Positions 7,429-15,401 of a stretch of 25,964 nucleotides of DNA are shown in pieces; within the stretch, counting starts at the first letter, position 1; every line of letters begins with the position of its first letter. Location: positions 1 to 25,964 of the forward strand of contig CAKTGM010000027.1 in NCBI GenBank assembly GCA_934561515.1. Direction: 5' to 3'. The stretch comes from an uncultured Oscillospiraceae bacterium. GTDB taxonomy: Bacteria > Bacillota > Clostridia > Oscillospirales > Oscillospiraceae. The translations under genes and the position numbers were made by a program. The notes under the pieces are model-generated. The model did not search any database. It saw only the letters and a program-made list of their open reading frames with translations, and had not been told where the DNA came from.

Positions 7429-9912
7429 ATGATGCCGAAAGCAAAGTGGAACCTGAACACCATCTACATCTCCGAGCGGCTGCAGGAGAGCCTGCGGCCC
7501 ATCTCCCGCTGCGCCATGACCACGGTGGTCGCGCCCATGGGCTACGGGAAGACCACGGCGGTGAACTGGTATCTCGGTGAGCGCGCCAGAGCGGAGCCCC
7601 TGCACAGCATCCGCATCAGCGTATATTCCGACAACCTTGCGATCTTCTGGAAAAGCGCACAGGAGGCGTTTGCCCGCGCGGGCTTTCCCTTCCTGCGGGA
7701 GTATCCCTGCCCGACGGACGCGGCGGGCGGCGGCCTGCTGATAGATGATCTGTGCCATGCGCTGGCGGGCGAGACGGCCTGTTATCTCTTCATCGACGAT
7801 TTTCACCTGCTGACGGATAAGCGCGCATCGCTGTTTCTGTGTATGCTGGCAAACCGGCTTCCGGCGAATGTGCATCTGATCGTCGCCAGCCGGGATCGCT
7901 TTCTGCCTGCTGCGGAGGTGGTGCGGCTGGGGGCGCGGGTGTATCAGATCGGCACGGAGCAGCTGCGCCTCAACCATACGGAGCTTGCCATTTATGCGCA
8001 CCGCTGCGGCACGGAGCTTTCCGATGCGCAGGTCGAACGCCTTCTCTACTCCAGCGAGGGCTGGTTTTCCGCCGTGTATCTGAATCTGCGCACGCTCTCC
8101 GAGCGCGGCGTGCTGCCCAGCCGCCATTCGGACATCTACGCCACCTTTACCGCCGCCATGATCGACCCGCTGCCGCAAAAACAGCGGGAGTTTCTGGCGG
8201 TCATGGGACTTGCCGACGAATTCAGCGCCGAAATGGCGCAGCACATCACGGGCGATGCGGACGCGGGGCGGATTCTCTCCCTGCTGACCGAGCAGAACGC
8301 CTTTGTCACGCGCCTGCCGGACGGCGTGACCTATCGCTTCCACCATATGATGAAGGAGTGCGCCGAGCGCAGCTTCCTTACAATGGAGAAGGAGACGCAG
8401 CGGCTCTACTGGGAGCGCTTCGGCTGCTGGTATGAGCAGCACCGGCAGTATCTCCATGCCATCGCCGCTTACCGCAGGAGTGAAAATTACGACGCGCTGC
8501 TGCGCGTCATCCGCAGCGATGCGGGCATTTTGCTCGCCTCGCTCAAGCCCGAGGACGTGCTCGACGCGCTGGACAAATGCCCCGCCGAAACGCTCAAGGC
8601 CTATCCCTTCGCCATTCTGGTGCTGATGCGCCGGATGTTCACATGGCGGCAGATCCCGAAAATGCTGGAGCTGAAGGCGCTGCTGCTGACGGCCATTGAG
8701 GAGCATCCGGAGCTGTCCGAAGAAGAGCGGGGCAACCTGCTGGGCGAATGCGACCTCATCCTGAGCTTTCTCTGCTACAACGACATCAGCGCCATGAGCC
8801 GCCTGCACCGCAGCGCCAGCGCGCAGATGTCCCGCCCCGCCATCAGCATCCAGTCGAGCGGCGGCTGGACCTTCGGCTCGCCGTCCGTTCTCATGATGTT
8901 CTACCGCGCGCCGGGAGAGCTTGCAAGCGAGCTTTTAGAAATGGACGAGTGTATGCCCCACTATTACAAGGTCACCAACCACCACGGGCAGGGCGCGGAG
9001 ACCATCATGCGCGCCGAGGCACTGTTCTGTCAGGGCCGCTTTACCGATGCGCACATCGAGCTGGAGCGCGCCTACGCGCAGGTAAGAGACAACGGGCAGG
9101 TCAACATGGCGCTCTGCTGCGACTTTCTGTCGCGGCGGCTCTCGCGCTATACCGATGTGGAGCAGCGCTATACCTTTGATGAGCGGTATGCGGAGCTTCT
9201 GCGCTATCACGACGCCTCGTGGATCAACCTCTGGAGCGCCGCCAGCGCCTACTACCATGCCCTGCGCGGCGAAACAGACAACATCCCGGAGATCTTCTCG
9301 CAGCACCGCCTCTCCGATATCAATATGCTTGCGCCGGGCAAGCCCATGATGGAAATGATCGAAAATCAGGTCTATCTTGCCGAGGGCGCATACGCCAAGG
9401 TCATCGGGCGCAGCGCAGAGCTGCTGGCCGTGTGCGAGGCGATGCACTACGCGCTTCCCGCCCTGCACGTCCGCATCCAGACGGCGGCAGCCTATGAAAA
9501 GCTCGGCAAGAGCGAGGAAGCCGGCGCATGGCTCGGCAGGGCGCTGTCCGACGCTGCGCCGGACGGTTTTGTGATGCCGTTTGTTGAAAACTACGAGCAC
9601 TTGAAGCCCCTGCTGGCGCGCGAGATCAGAACGGAGCTGATCGGAAAGATCACCGAGCTTGGCGAGGCGGCAGAGCGGAGAAGAGATGAAATCGCCCGCC
9701 CGCCGGTGCTCGAGGCATTGACCGAGCGGGAGTATGAGGTCGTTTGCCTGATGGCGCAGCGGCTTTCTAACCGCGAGATCGCGGAAAAGCTCTATCTCTC
9801 CGAGGGCAGCGTCAAGCAGTATGTCAATCAGATCTATTCAAAGCTCCATATCGAGGGCGACACCCGCACCAAGCGAAAGACGCTGGCCGGGCTGCTCGGG
9901 CAAAAGACCTAA
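7429..9912 (+). CDS. MalT-like LuxR-family transcriptional regulator (STAND ATPase)
   Basis: The 827-residue protein has the three-part build of large MalT-type activators. Near the N-terminus is a P-loop (APMGYGKTT, residues 35-43) with Walker B FIDDFHLL at 121-128, marking a STAND NTPase. The middle 450 residues are helical, with TPR-like pairs such as YEKLGKSEEAGAWLGRAL that usually sense a ligand. The last 65 residues are a LuxR helix-turn-helix (LTEREYEVVCLMAQ, then LSNREIAEKLYLSEGSVKQY). AGGAGG at 7418-7423 is followed by ATG at 7429 and a second ATG at 7432, and the second has the better spacing. The gene stands directly before the lipoprotein/DUF3137 run, of which it is probably the activator; this is inferred from position only. 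Confidence 0.92.
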   Translation: MMPKAKWNLNTIYISERLQESLRPISRCAMTTVVAPMGYGKTTAVNWYLGERARAEPLHSIRISVYSDNLAIFWKSAQEAFARAGFPFLREYPCPTDAAGGGLLIDDLCHALAGETACYLFIDDFHLLTDKRASLFLCMLANRLPANVHLIVASRDRFLPAAEVVRLGARVYQIGTEQLRLNHTELAIYAHRCGTELSDAQVERLLYSSEGWFSAVYLNLRTLSERGVLPSRHSDIYATFTAAMIDPLPQKQREFLAVMGLADEFSAEMAQHITGDADAGRILSLLTEQNAFVTRLPDGVTYRFHHMMKECAERSFLTMEKETQRLYWERFGCWYEQHRQYLHAIAAYRRSENYDALLRVIRSDAGILLASLKPEDVLDALDKCPAETLKAYPFAILVLMRRMFTWRQIPKMLELKALLLTAIEEHPELSEEERGNLLGECDLILSFLCYNDISAMSRLHRSASAQMSRPAISIQSSGGWTFGSPSVLMMFYRAPGELASELLEMDECMPHYYKVTNHHGQGAETIMRAEALFCQGRFTDAHIELERAYAQVRDNGQVNMALCCDFLSRRLSRYTDVEQRYTFDERYAELLRYHDASWINLWSAASAYYHALRGETDNIPEIFSQHRLSDINMLAPGKPMMEMIENQVYLAEGAYAKVIGRSAELLAVCEAMHYALPALHVRIQTAAAYEKLGKSEEAGAWLGRALSDAAPDGFVMPFVENYEHLKPLLAREIRTELIGKITELGEAAERRRDEIARPPVLEALTEREYEVVCLMAQRLSNREIAEKLYLSEGSVKQYVNQIYSKLHIEGDTRTKRKTLAGLLGQKT

Positions 9913-9923
9913 CCTTTGGTTAA

Positions 9924-9967
9924 TGGTCATCCCATACGATCCACCGTACAATATCTGTACGGTGGAT
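9924..9967 (+). promoter_or_regulatory. 12-bp perfect inverted repeat over a possible promoter, ahead of the lipoprotein run
   Basis: ATCCACCGTACA (9939-9950) and TGTACGGTGGAT (9956-9967) form a perfect 12-base inverted repeat with a five-base loop. It can be read in two ways. As RNA it is a strong hairpin followed by GTTTATTTTT, a fair terminator for the regulator gene. As DNA it covers TACAAT (9947-9952), which sits 17 bases after TGGTCA (9924-9929), so it could be an operator over the promoter of the downstream genes. The sequence alone does not decide between them. Confidence 0.6.
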
Positions 9968-9997
9968 GTTTATTTTTACGGAAAGGAGGGCGCACAC

Positions 9998-10237
9998 TTG
10001 AACCGAAGGTATCTCACAGCCGTTACACCGCTGCCAGACCATGTGCTGCAAGTTGATTTCGTGTCCGGAAGCCGGCTCCTGCTGGACATGAAGCCCTATC
10101 TTGACAAGATCCGCTTTCGCCCGCTTGCAGACGCGAGGGTGTGGAACAGCGCTGTGACCAACGGCATCTTTGTCCGCTTCGGCGATGTGGAGCTGAGCCA
10201 TGATGAGATCTTGTCCATGGCGGAACAGGAGCATTGA
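9998..10237 (+). CDS. DUF2442-type small protein
   Basis: The 79-residue product begins MNRRYLTAVTPLPDHVLQVD and continues with FVSGSRLLLDMKPYLD, FRPLADARVWNSAV and a final GDVELSHDEILSMA. This is the ordered pattern of the DUF2442 family (function unknown; often found near toxin-antitoxin or mobile genes). The start is a TTG at 9998, chosen because AAAGGAGGG at 9982-9990 stands seven bases before it and the protein then begins exactly where family members do; the frame is also open upstream into the regulator gene. It leads a run of seven same-strand genes with 12-31 base gaps or overlaps, so it is probably co-transcribed with the lipoproteins. Confidence 0.82.
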   Translation: MNRRYLTAVTPLPDHVLQVDFVSGSRLLLDMKPYLDKIRFRPLADARVWNSAVTNGIFVRFGDVELSHDEILSMAEQEH

Positions 10238-10268
10238 CTCCGTTTATCTGAAAAAGGAGAGGAAAACG

Positions 10269-11018
10269 ATGAAACACTTAAATAAATATCTGTCTCTTGC
10301 TTTGGCGCTGATGCTGTGTCTGAGTCTTGCCGCCTGCGGCGAGAGCAACGAGGATTACGGCGATGACGGCAGCGACTACAATTTATACGGTGTTCCCGAT
10401 TCCTTTGAGGGGCTGGTCAAGGACAGCGAACAGATGTCGAACCTCTACCTCTACGGCGGCGCATGGCGGGGCGAGGACGGCGGCACGCTGATCTCTGCCA
10501 CCAACGACGATGGCGACGAGGTGCGCTTTGCGCTGTACGATTCGGACGAAGAGGTGACCGCCAGCGGCTTCATCCAGTTCGTGCCGGACTATGACTACGA
10601 CTATTTCTACAATGAGCACGACGGCGTGGCCTACCGCAGCTGGTTCGACGAGGTCGGCGCCCTGCACGTAGCAGAGCTCGGCGCCTTTACGCAGATAACC
10701 GGCGACGCGCCGGGCGAGAATACCGGCGACATCGATTTTGAGATGATGGCGGGCACGTGGTATCTGGATGCCGAGTGGGACGCACGCAGCATCCTTGTGT
10801 TTGACGAAAACGGCAGCTGGGAGCTGCTGGAGCGGCCCGGCGGCGACGGCGACCCCACCACGGTGGACTGCGGCAGCGTCGAGCTGGCCCCCGAGGACTC
10901 CGAGGAGATGTATCTCGCTGTTTCCTCCCAGTTCGACGATGTGGGTTATGAATTTACCCTCCTTGACCACGACACGCTGCGCTGGGGCGACTTTGAATTC
11001 TATCAGAAAATGGCGTAA
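10269..11018 (+). CDS. Acidic lipoprotein 1 of a paralogous trio
   Basis: The 249-residue protein has a type II signal peptide (KHLNKYLSL then a hydrophobic core) ending in the lipobox LSLAAC with Cys23, so it should be anchored on the outer face of the membrane. The mature part is very rich in Asp, Glu, Tyr and Gly. Residues 159-249 carry a module with the pattern GTWY, SILVFDENGSWELLER and DCGSV that is also found in the second lipoprotein and, more weakly, in the third. AAAGGAGAGG precedes the ATG at 10269 by a normal distance. I recognise no enzymatic motif; the module may be a small beta-barrel or lipocalin-like fold, which is a guess from its G-x-W strands. Confidence 0.88.
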   Translation: MKHLNKYLSLALALMLCLSLAACGESNEDYGDDGSDYNLYGVPDSFEGLVKDSEQMSNLYLYGGAWRGEDGGTLISATNDDGDEVRFALYDSDEEVTASGFIQFVPDYDYDYFYNEHDGVAYRSWFDEVGALHVAELGAFTQITGDAPGENTGDIDFEMMAGTWYLDAEWDARSILVFDENGSWELLERPGGDGDPTTVDCGSVELAPEDSEEMYLAVSSQFDDVGYEFTLLDHDTLRWGDFEFYQKMA

Positions 11019-11045
11019 CGCGCGGATAATAAGGAGGACGATCAC

Positions 11046-11861
11046 ATGAAAAAGAAATTACCATACGCTCTCGCGGGGCTGATGCTGCTCTGCCTGCTGT
11101 GCACGGCCTGCGGCGGGGAACCGTCCGTGCAGGATGACCCGGACGACGGCCTGGGCGGCGGGATCAGCGAGGATACCGTGAACGACTTCAGCGATTTTGA
11201 GGGCATCTGGCTGGGAGAAGCAAACAACGACTACGACTACATGGAGTTTGATTCAGACGGCAATTGGACGCTGTATCTCAGCGGCGAGGCGGTGGACGAG
11301 GGCTATCTCCGCTATGAGCCGGAGTGGGAGGCCATCTACGCCTACAGCGCGCTCGACGACTCCGGCAGCCGCATCGCCCTGGAGGACGGGCAGCTCTACT
11401 GTGCCGCCTACGGCTACTTCAACCCCGGCGAGGGGATGGAATACCTCTGGTACGAGGACGGCGGCCGTCTCACCGAGGACGATGCGCCCGATCCCTCGGA
11501 GGACGAGGTGCCCGACTGGAACGGCCGTTTAGACGGAGACCCGGACTCCTACTGGAGCTGGGATTCCGACCTCTGCCAGCGGAACGTCTCGGAGTTCAAG
11601 GGCATCTGGTACTATGACGGCGACCTCTCGGCGGAGAGCTATATCGTTATCGACGGCAGAGGCAGCTGGAGCCTTTACCAGCGCGCGCCCGGCGCTGAAA
11701 GCGCGGAAATGGACTGCGGCACCTTCTCCTATTCAACGGACGAAGCGAGCACCTATTACGCCGATTCCACGATGTACGACGGTGTGTCATACAAGGTCTT
11801 TGAGCTGGACGAGGACGTTCTCGTGTGGGGCGACGAGGGCTCTTACTACCTGATGGAGTGA
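11046..11861 (+). CDS. Acidic lipoprotein 2 of a paralogous trio, with two copies of the shared module
   Basis: The 271-residue protein has a signal peptide with lipobox LLCTAC (Cys22). The mature part holds two copies of the G-x-W module: residues 51-130 (FEGIWLGE, then MEFDSDGNWTLYLSG) and residues 184-271 (FKGIWYYDG, then YIVIDGRGSWSLYQR and DCGTFSY). The second copy is the closest match to lipoprotein 1, including the DCG motif and a final LVWGDEGSYYL that parallels LRWGDFEFYQ. The linker is acidic and Pro-rich. The gene starts 27 bases after lipoprotein 1, with AAGGAGG before the ATG. Function is unknown; duplication within and between neighbours suggests binding of a repeated or varied surface ligand. 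Confidence 0.88.
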   Translation: MKKKLPYALAGLMLLCLLCTACGGEPSVQDDPDDGLGGGISEDTVNDFSDFEGIWLGEANNDYDYMEFDSDGNWTLYLSGEAVDEGYLRYEPEWEAIYAYSALDDSGSRIALEDGQLYCAAYGYFNPGEGMEYLWYEDGGRLTEDDAPDPSEDEVPDWNGRLDGDPDSYWSWDSDLCQRNVSEFKGIWYYDGDLSAESYIVIDGRGSWSLYQRAPGAESAEMDCGTFSYSTDEASTYYADSTMYDGVSYKVFELDEDVLVWGDEGSYYLME

Positions 11862-11881
11862 TAGAAAGGAAGGAGAAAGTC

Positions 11882-13198
11882 ATGAAAAATCGATGGCAGC
11901 ATATCGTTTCCTCTGCGCTGGCGCTGGCACTCTGCCTGAGCCTTGCCGCCTGCGGCTCCGGCGATGTCGCGGGGGATGACTGGCGCACCAGCGGCGTGGT
12001 GGCCGCGAGCGGCACCATCACCCACGGCGGCGAGAGCGTGGATGTTCTGGTCACGGTGAGCGAGAGCAGCGCGGCCTTTTACCGCGACCTTCCCGAGCAG
12101 GTGCTCTTTGACAGCGTGTCCTTTCCCGTGAACATTCCCGATGCAGAGCAGGCATTCAACGCCATCTCCTTTGACGATCTCGACGGAGATGGCGAAAGCG
12201 ACGTGCTGGTGAGCTTCATCCACGAAAACGGCGACGAAACCGAGCTGATCTGGCTCTGGGACAGCGAAGAGCGCTATGTTTTCCGGGAGGACCTCTCCAC
12301 CGTTGCGGTTATCGGCGATCTGGCCGATTATGTCGGACTTTGGGCGTATCAGGAGGAGAATCTCTGGCTGCGCATCCACGAGGACGCGACATGGGAATTT
12401 GTGAACGAGCAGGACGATGTGATCGAATACGGCACGCTGTGGGCGGATGAAAATGGCGTGACGCTGCATTTTGACGGCAGCGGCGACACCCTGCAGCTCG
12501 ACCGCACCCTCAGCGGCGACCTCATCGACAGCGCGAACGACGGCACGCTCCTTCCGGTGGAGGGCATAGAGTCCGGCGAGCCCTACTTTACAAAAAACGG
12601 CCTTGAGATCAACGCCGCTGTGGAGATGGGGACCTTCCTGCTCGAAGACGGCGTTTGCAGCTACTCCGGCCTTGGCGACGGCTACAGCACCGGCGACTGC
12701 TATTGGGAGATCACGAAGAACGGCGACTACACACACGACGGCATCCGCGAGCTGCACTTCGACGCCATCTGCTATATCCCGGAGGATGCCATTCCGTATT
12801 TCGCCGGGCAGTACATCACCAATACCGACAGTGAGCTGTACGACTTCTACACCGGCATGTGGCTCACCACCTCAACGGCCTATGGCAACAGCCAGCGCGG
12901 CGACAACTACTATCTCCACACCGTCAGCTGGCAGGGGAACAGCTACCTCATTGAATTTGCCTACTCCACCGACTGGCAGTACAACGTGGGCGACTGGGCG
13001 CAGGTTTTTACCAAGAGCTACGCCGTCTATCTCCCGGAGGACTATGACGGGCTGGTCTTTGCCGCCGAGGCGCAGCCGGCAAGCTACAAGGACAGTGCCA
13101 AGCGTATGCAGCTCGACAGCATTTCGCCCGAGGCCGCCCTCATGAACATTGACACGGTGGACCCCTACCGCAGCCTGTATTTCAGCCTTTGCTACTAA
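11882..13198 (+). CDS. Acidic lipoprotein 3 of a paralogous trio, with FG-GAP-like segment
   Basis: The 438-residue protein has a signal peptide ending LSLAAC (Cys24), nearly identical to that of lipoprotein 1. Residues 95-112 (ISFDDLDGDGESDVLVSF) resemble a calcium-binding FG-GAP/VCBS-type loop. Residues 149-215 hold a diverged copy of the shared module (YVGLWAYQEE, then LWLRIHEDATWEFVNE). The C-terminal 200 residues are Tyr- and Trp-rich and contain no motif I know. AAGGAGAAAG precedes the ATG at 11882, 20 bases after lipoprotein 2. It is likely a surface-exposed binding protein; the role is not predictable. Confidence 0.87.
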   Translation: MKNRWQHIVSSALALALCLSLAACGSGDVAGDDWRTSGVVAASGTITHGGESVDVLVTVSESSAAFYRDLPEQVLFDSVSFPVNIPDAEQAFNAISFDDLDGDGESDVLVSFIHENGDETELIWLWDSEERYVFREDLSTVAVIGDLADYVGLWAYQEENLWLRIHEDATWEFVNEQDDVIEYGTLWADENGVTLHFDGSGDTLQLDRTLSGDLIDSANDGTLLPVEGIESGEPYFTKNGLEINAAVEMGTFLLEDGVCSYSGLGDGYSTGDCYWEITKNGDYTHDGIRELHFDAICYIPEDAIPYFAGQYITNTDSELYDFYTGMWLTTSTAYGNSQRGDNYYLHTVSWQGNSYLIEFAYSTDWQYNVGDWAQVFTKSYAVYLPEDYDGLVFAAEAQPASYKDSAKRMQLDSISPEAALMNIDTVDPYRSLYFSLCY

Positions 13199-13210
13199 GG
13201 AGGGACGGCG

Positions 13211-14197
13211 ATGCGAAAGAAACGCAATGATTTTGACACGGTGGGCGCTGAGCGCATGACCGATGCGGAGCTGTCGAAAAAGCTGGGAAGCTATCAGAGA
13301 ACGGAGAGCATCAGCATATCGCTGGGCGTTTTACTGGTGATCACCGCGTGCATTTCAATGTTTATACAGCGTGACCCCATTTTGGTCTGCGCTTTGGCGT
13401 TCCCCGGCGTGGCACTGTTCCTGCTGGTGGCAAAACCCGCCCAAACGAAGAAAAAAGCGCTGATGCAGCAGCAGCTGGGCGGCTTCTTCCGCACGGAGCT
13501 GACAAAAGCCTTCGGCCCGGAGCTGAAGCCGGCCACGCTGCCCATCGACCGGGCGTACCTGCAGGCGGCAAAGCTGTCGGCGGTCGACTTTACGGAGTGT
13601 ACCTTGACGGACTTCCACGAGGGCGAGCACAAGGGGCTGCGGTTCTCCGCGGCCAACGTGGAGCTGCGCCGCACCGTGGAGGAAAAGTCCGGCCCCGACA
13701 ACGACAACTGGATGACCCGAACCGAGACGCTGTTCCGCGGCATCGTGGTCCGCTGCAAGGACATCTGCGACCCGGCGCTGGACATCGCCCTGAACGACCT
13801 GTTTCAAGAACGGAAGAAGGACGACATCACCGACCCTGCCGCCTTCCGGAAGCATTTTGCCGCTCACACGGCGGATGGCCGGGAAGTAAATGATTTGGTC
13901 ACGCCGCAGCTTCGTGACCTGGTACAGAAGCTGGAGGCATCCTCCGGCAGCGCCAAGCTGTGCGGCCTTATCCTCCGTGACGGCGAAATGACGCTGGCCC
14001 TGAACACCCGGTATGTGTTTGCGGGCGTTCCGGAGGAGCTGGATCTGCGGGACATCGACGGCATCCGCAAGTGGTTCACCGCCTCACTGACCGGTATGGG
14101 CGATCTGCTGGATCTGATAACGGAAAGCCCCGCCCTCACCGGCGCGGCGGAAGAAGGAGAAAACAATGAAAGAAACAAGCAGAAGTATGACGGATGA
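13211..14197 (+). CDS. DUF3137-type membrane protein (first of two)
   Basis: The 328-residue protein has two hydrophobic segments near the N-terminus (ISLGVLLVITACISMF and LVCALAFPGVALFLLVAK, residues about 36-73), then a soluble part. KALMQQQLGGFFRTELTKAF, the central CTLTDFHEG, and FRGIVVRCKD match the DUF3137 pattern as I remember it; the family is of unknown function and often sits near LemA-type genes. A short helix, MTDAELSKKLGSYQ, precedes the membrane part and is echoed in the next gene (MTDEQLAQELRKSK), which suggests the two are distant paralogues or partners. GGAGGG stands before the ATG, 12 bases after lipoprotein 3. The last 32 bases overlap the next gene. Confidence 0.82.
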   Translation: MRKKRNDFDTVGAERMTDAELSKKLGSYQRTESISISLGVLLVITACISMFIQRDPILVCALAFPGVALFLLVAKPAQTKKKALMQQQLGGFFRTELTKAFGPELKPATLPIDRAYLQAAKLSAVDFTECTLTDFHEGEHKGLRFSAANVELRRTVEEKSGPDNDNWMTRTETLFRGIVVRCKDICDPALDIALNDLFQERKKDDITDPAAFRKHFAAHTADGREVNDLVTPQLRDLVQKLEASSGSAKLCGLILRDGEMTLALNTRYVFAGVPEELDLRDIDGIRKWFTASLTGMGDLLDLITESPALTGAAEEGENNERNKQKYDG

Positions 14198-15044
14198 ACA
14201 GCTGGCGCAGGAGCTGCGCAAGAGCAAGGGCGGCAAGCTCGGCGGCAAGCTTCTCTCGCTGCTGGGCGGCGCGGTTGCCATCGCGGGCATCCTGCTGGGC
14301 GGCAACATCGTGCTCACCCTGCTGGGCGGCGTGGTGCTCGCGCTGGGGCAGGCGGTGCAGGGAAAATCCAAGGCGCACGCGGACGGGCAGGCCTTCGATG
14401 CCATTGCGCCGGAGATCATAGGCGCTTGCCTTGAAAACGTACAGATGAACCCCGCTTCGCACCTGCTGGACGCGAAGGATACCAACATCCCTCTGCCAAA
14501 TCACAGCTATTGCGGCGGCAGCGGGTATATCCGGGGAACATATCGCGGGCTTACCACAGAGCTGTGCACTGTCAGGCTGACGGAGGTGGACGAATTCCAG
14601 CGCGAGGAAAGCGGGCAGTGGGAGAGAAGCGAGCACGAGGTCTACGCCGGGCAGTGGATGCTCTGCGAGCTGGACCGGGAGGTCTCCACGTGGCTGACGA
14701 TCTGGCCGAGGGAGAAGCTTGATAAGCTGCTGCGCGCCAAAACCATCAAGACGGGCAACGAGGAATTTGACAGGCGCTTCAACCTGACAAGCGGCGATGA
14801 AGCGGCGGCCCTCCGCATCCTGAACCCCGGCCGGATGGAGCGCATCCTGACGCTGGCGGACGCATCCTTCGGAAAATTCGCCGTAAATCTCAACCCGGAC
14901 GGAAAGCTCTATCTTGCCGTTCACAGCGGGCGCGGATTTTTTGATAGCGGCAGGGGGCGCGAAGACCCCGCGCAGCTGCGGGCGCGCTTCACCCGCGAGC
15001 TGAAGTGGTTTACGGACATGATCGACGCCTTTCGCGGCGCATAA
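14166..15044 (+). CDS. DUF3137-like membrane protein (second of two)
   Basis: The 292-residue protein starts with the same MTDEQLAQEL-type helix as its neighbour, followed by a Gly/Leu-rich membrane segment (LLSLLGGAVAIAGILLGGNI and a second run to about residue 65). The soluble part then follows the course of the DUF3137-type upstream protein (YRGLTTELCTVRLTEV, LCELDREVSTW, FNLTSGDEAAALRIL). The start at 14166 has AGAAGGAG inside the upstream gene and overlaps it by 32 bases, so translation is probably coupled. Together they look like a membrane complex built from two related subunits. Confidence 0.8.
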   Translation: MKETSRSMTDEQLAQELRKSKGGKLGGKLLSLLGGAVAIAGILLGGNIVLTLLGGVVLALGQAVQGKSKAHADGQAFDAIAPEIIGACLENVQMNPASHLLDAKDTNIPLPNHSYCGGSGYIRGTYRGLTTELCTVRLTEVDEFQREESGQWERSEHEVYAGQWMLCELDREVSTWLTIWPREKLDKLLRAKTIKTGNEEFDRRFNLTSGDEAAALRILNPGRMERILTLADASFGKFAVNLNPDGKLYLAVHSGRGFFDSGRGREDPAQLRARFTRELKWFTDMIDAFRGA

Positions 15045-15058
15045 AGGAGGTGGACCAT

Positions 15059-15259
15059 ATGCCGCTTTGGCTCGCTGTTGTGCTGCTGGCGCTCTCCGGC
15101 GCCGGTATCGCGCTGTGCCGCAGATATCTGCGCGGCAGCAAAACCGCATACATCCTCTGTATGCTCGCTTGCGTCCTGCTGGCGTTCGGCTGCATTGTTT
15201 ATATCGGGCTGACCCTTCTTTTTGTTGATGCGGTGCGGCATCAGCCGCCCGCGCCGTAA
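15059..15259 (+). CDS. Small two-helix membrane protein
   Basis: The 66-residue product starts at the ATG at 15059, eight bases after a perfect AAAGGAGG, and consists of two hydrophobic helices (LWLAVVLLALSGAGIAL and ILCMLACVLLAFGCIVYIGL) separated by the positive loop CRRYLRGSKTAY. The C-terminus is short and Pro-rich (HQPPAP). It lies 14 bases after the second DUF3137-like gene and is the last gene of the run. No family was recognised; size and position suggest an accessory subunit of the same membrane complex. Confidence 0.8.
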   Translation: MPLWLAVVLLALSGAGIALCRRYLRGSKTAYILCMLACVLLAFGCIVYIGLTLLFVDAVRHQPPAP

Positions 15260-15318
15260 AAAAGACGGCGCAAGCGGCGGCGCTGATGCAGCCGCTGCGC
15301 TTTCCGGGCGTCTGCCCC

Positions 15319-15347
15319 TTTACAGCGGACGCTTTGCGGCATATAAT
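15319..15347 (+). promoter_or_regulatory. Promoter of the C69 dipeptidase gene
   Basis: TTTACA (15319-15324), a 17-base spacer and TATAAT (15342-15347) form a strong sigma-A promoter, 54 bases before the start codon at 15402. Confidence 0.8.
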
Positions 15348-15401
15348 TGAGGGCAAATCGCAAGGTGCGAAAAAAAGAAACAGAAAGGAAAATCGAGCGA
15401 T

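Noticed and set aside
15267..15305. Possible terminator after the small membrane protein gene
   Set aside because: The GC-rich stem has a bulge and is followed by only three T. Termination here is plausible but not supported enough to list.
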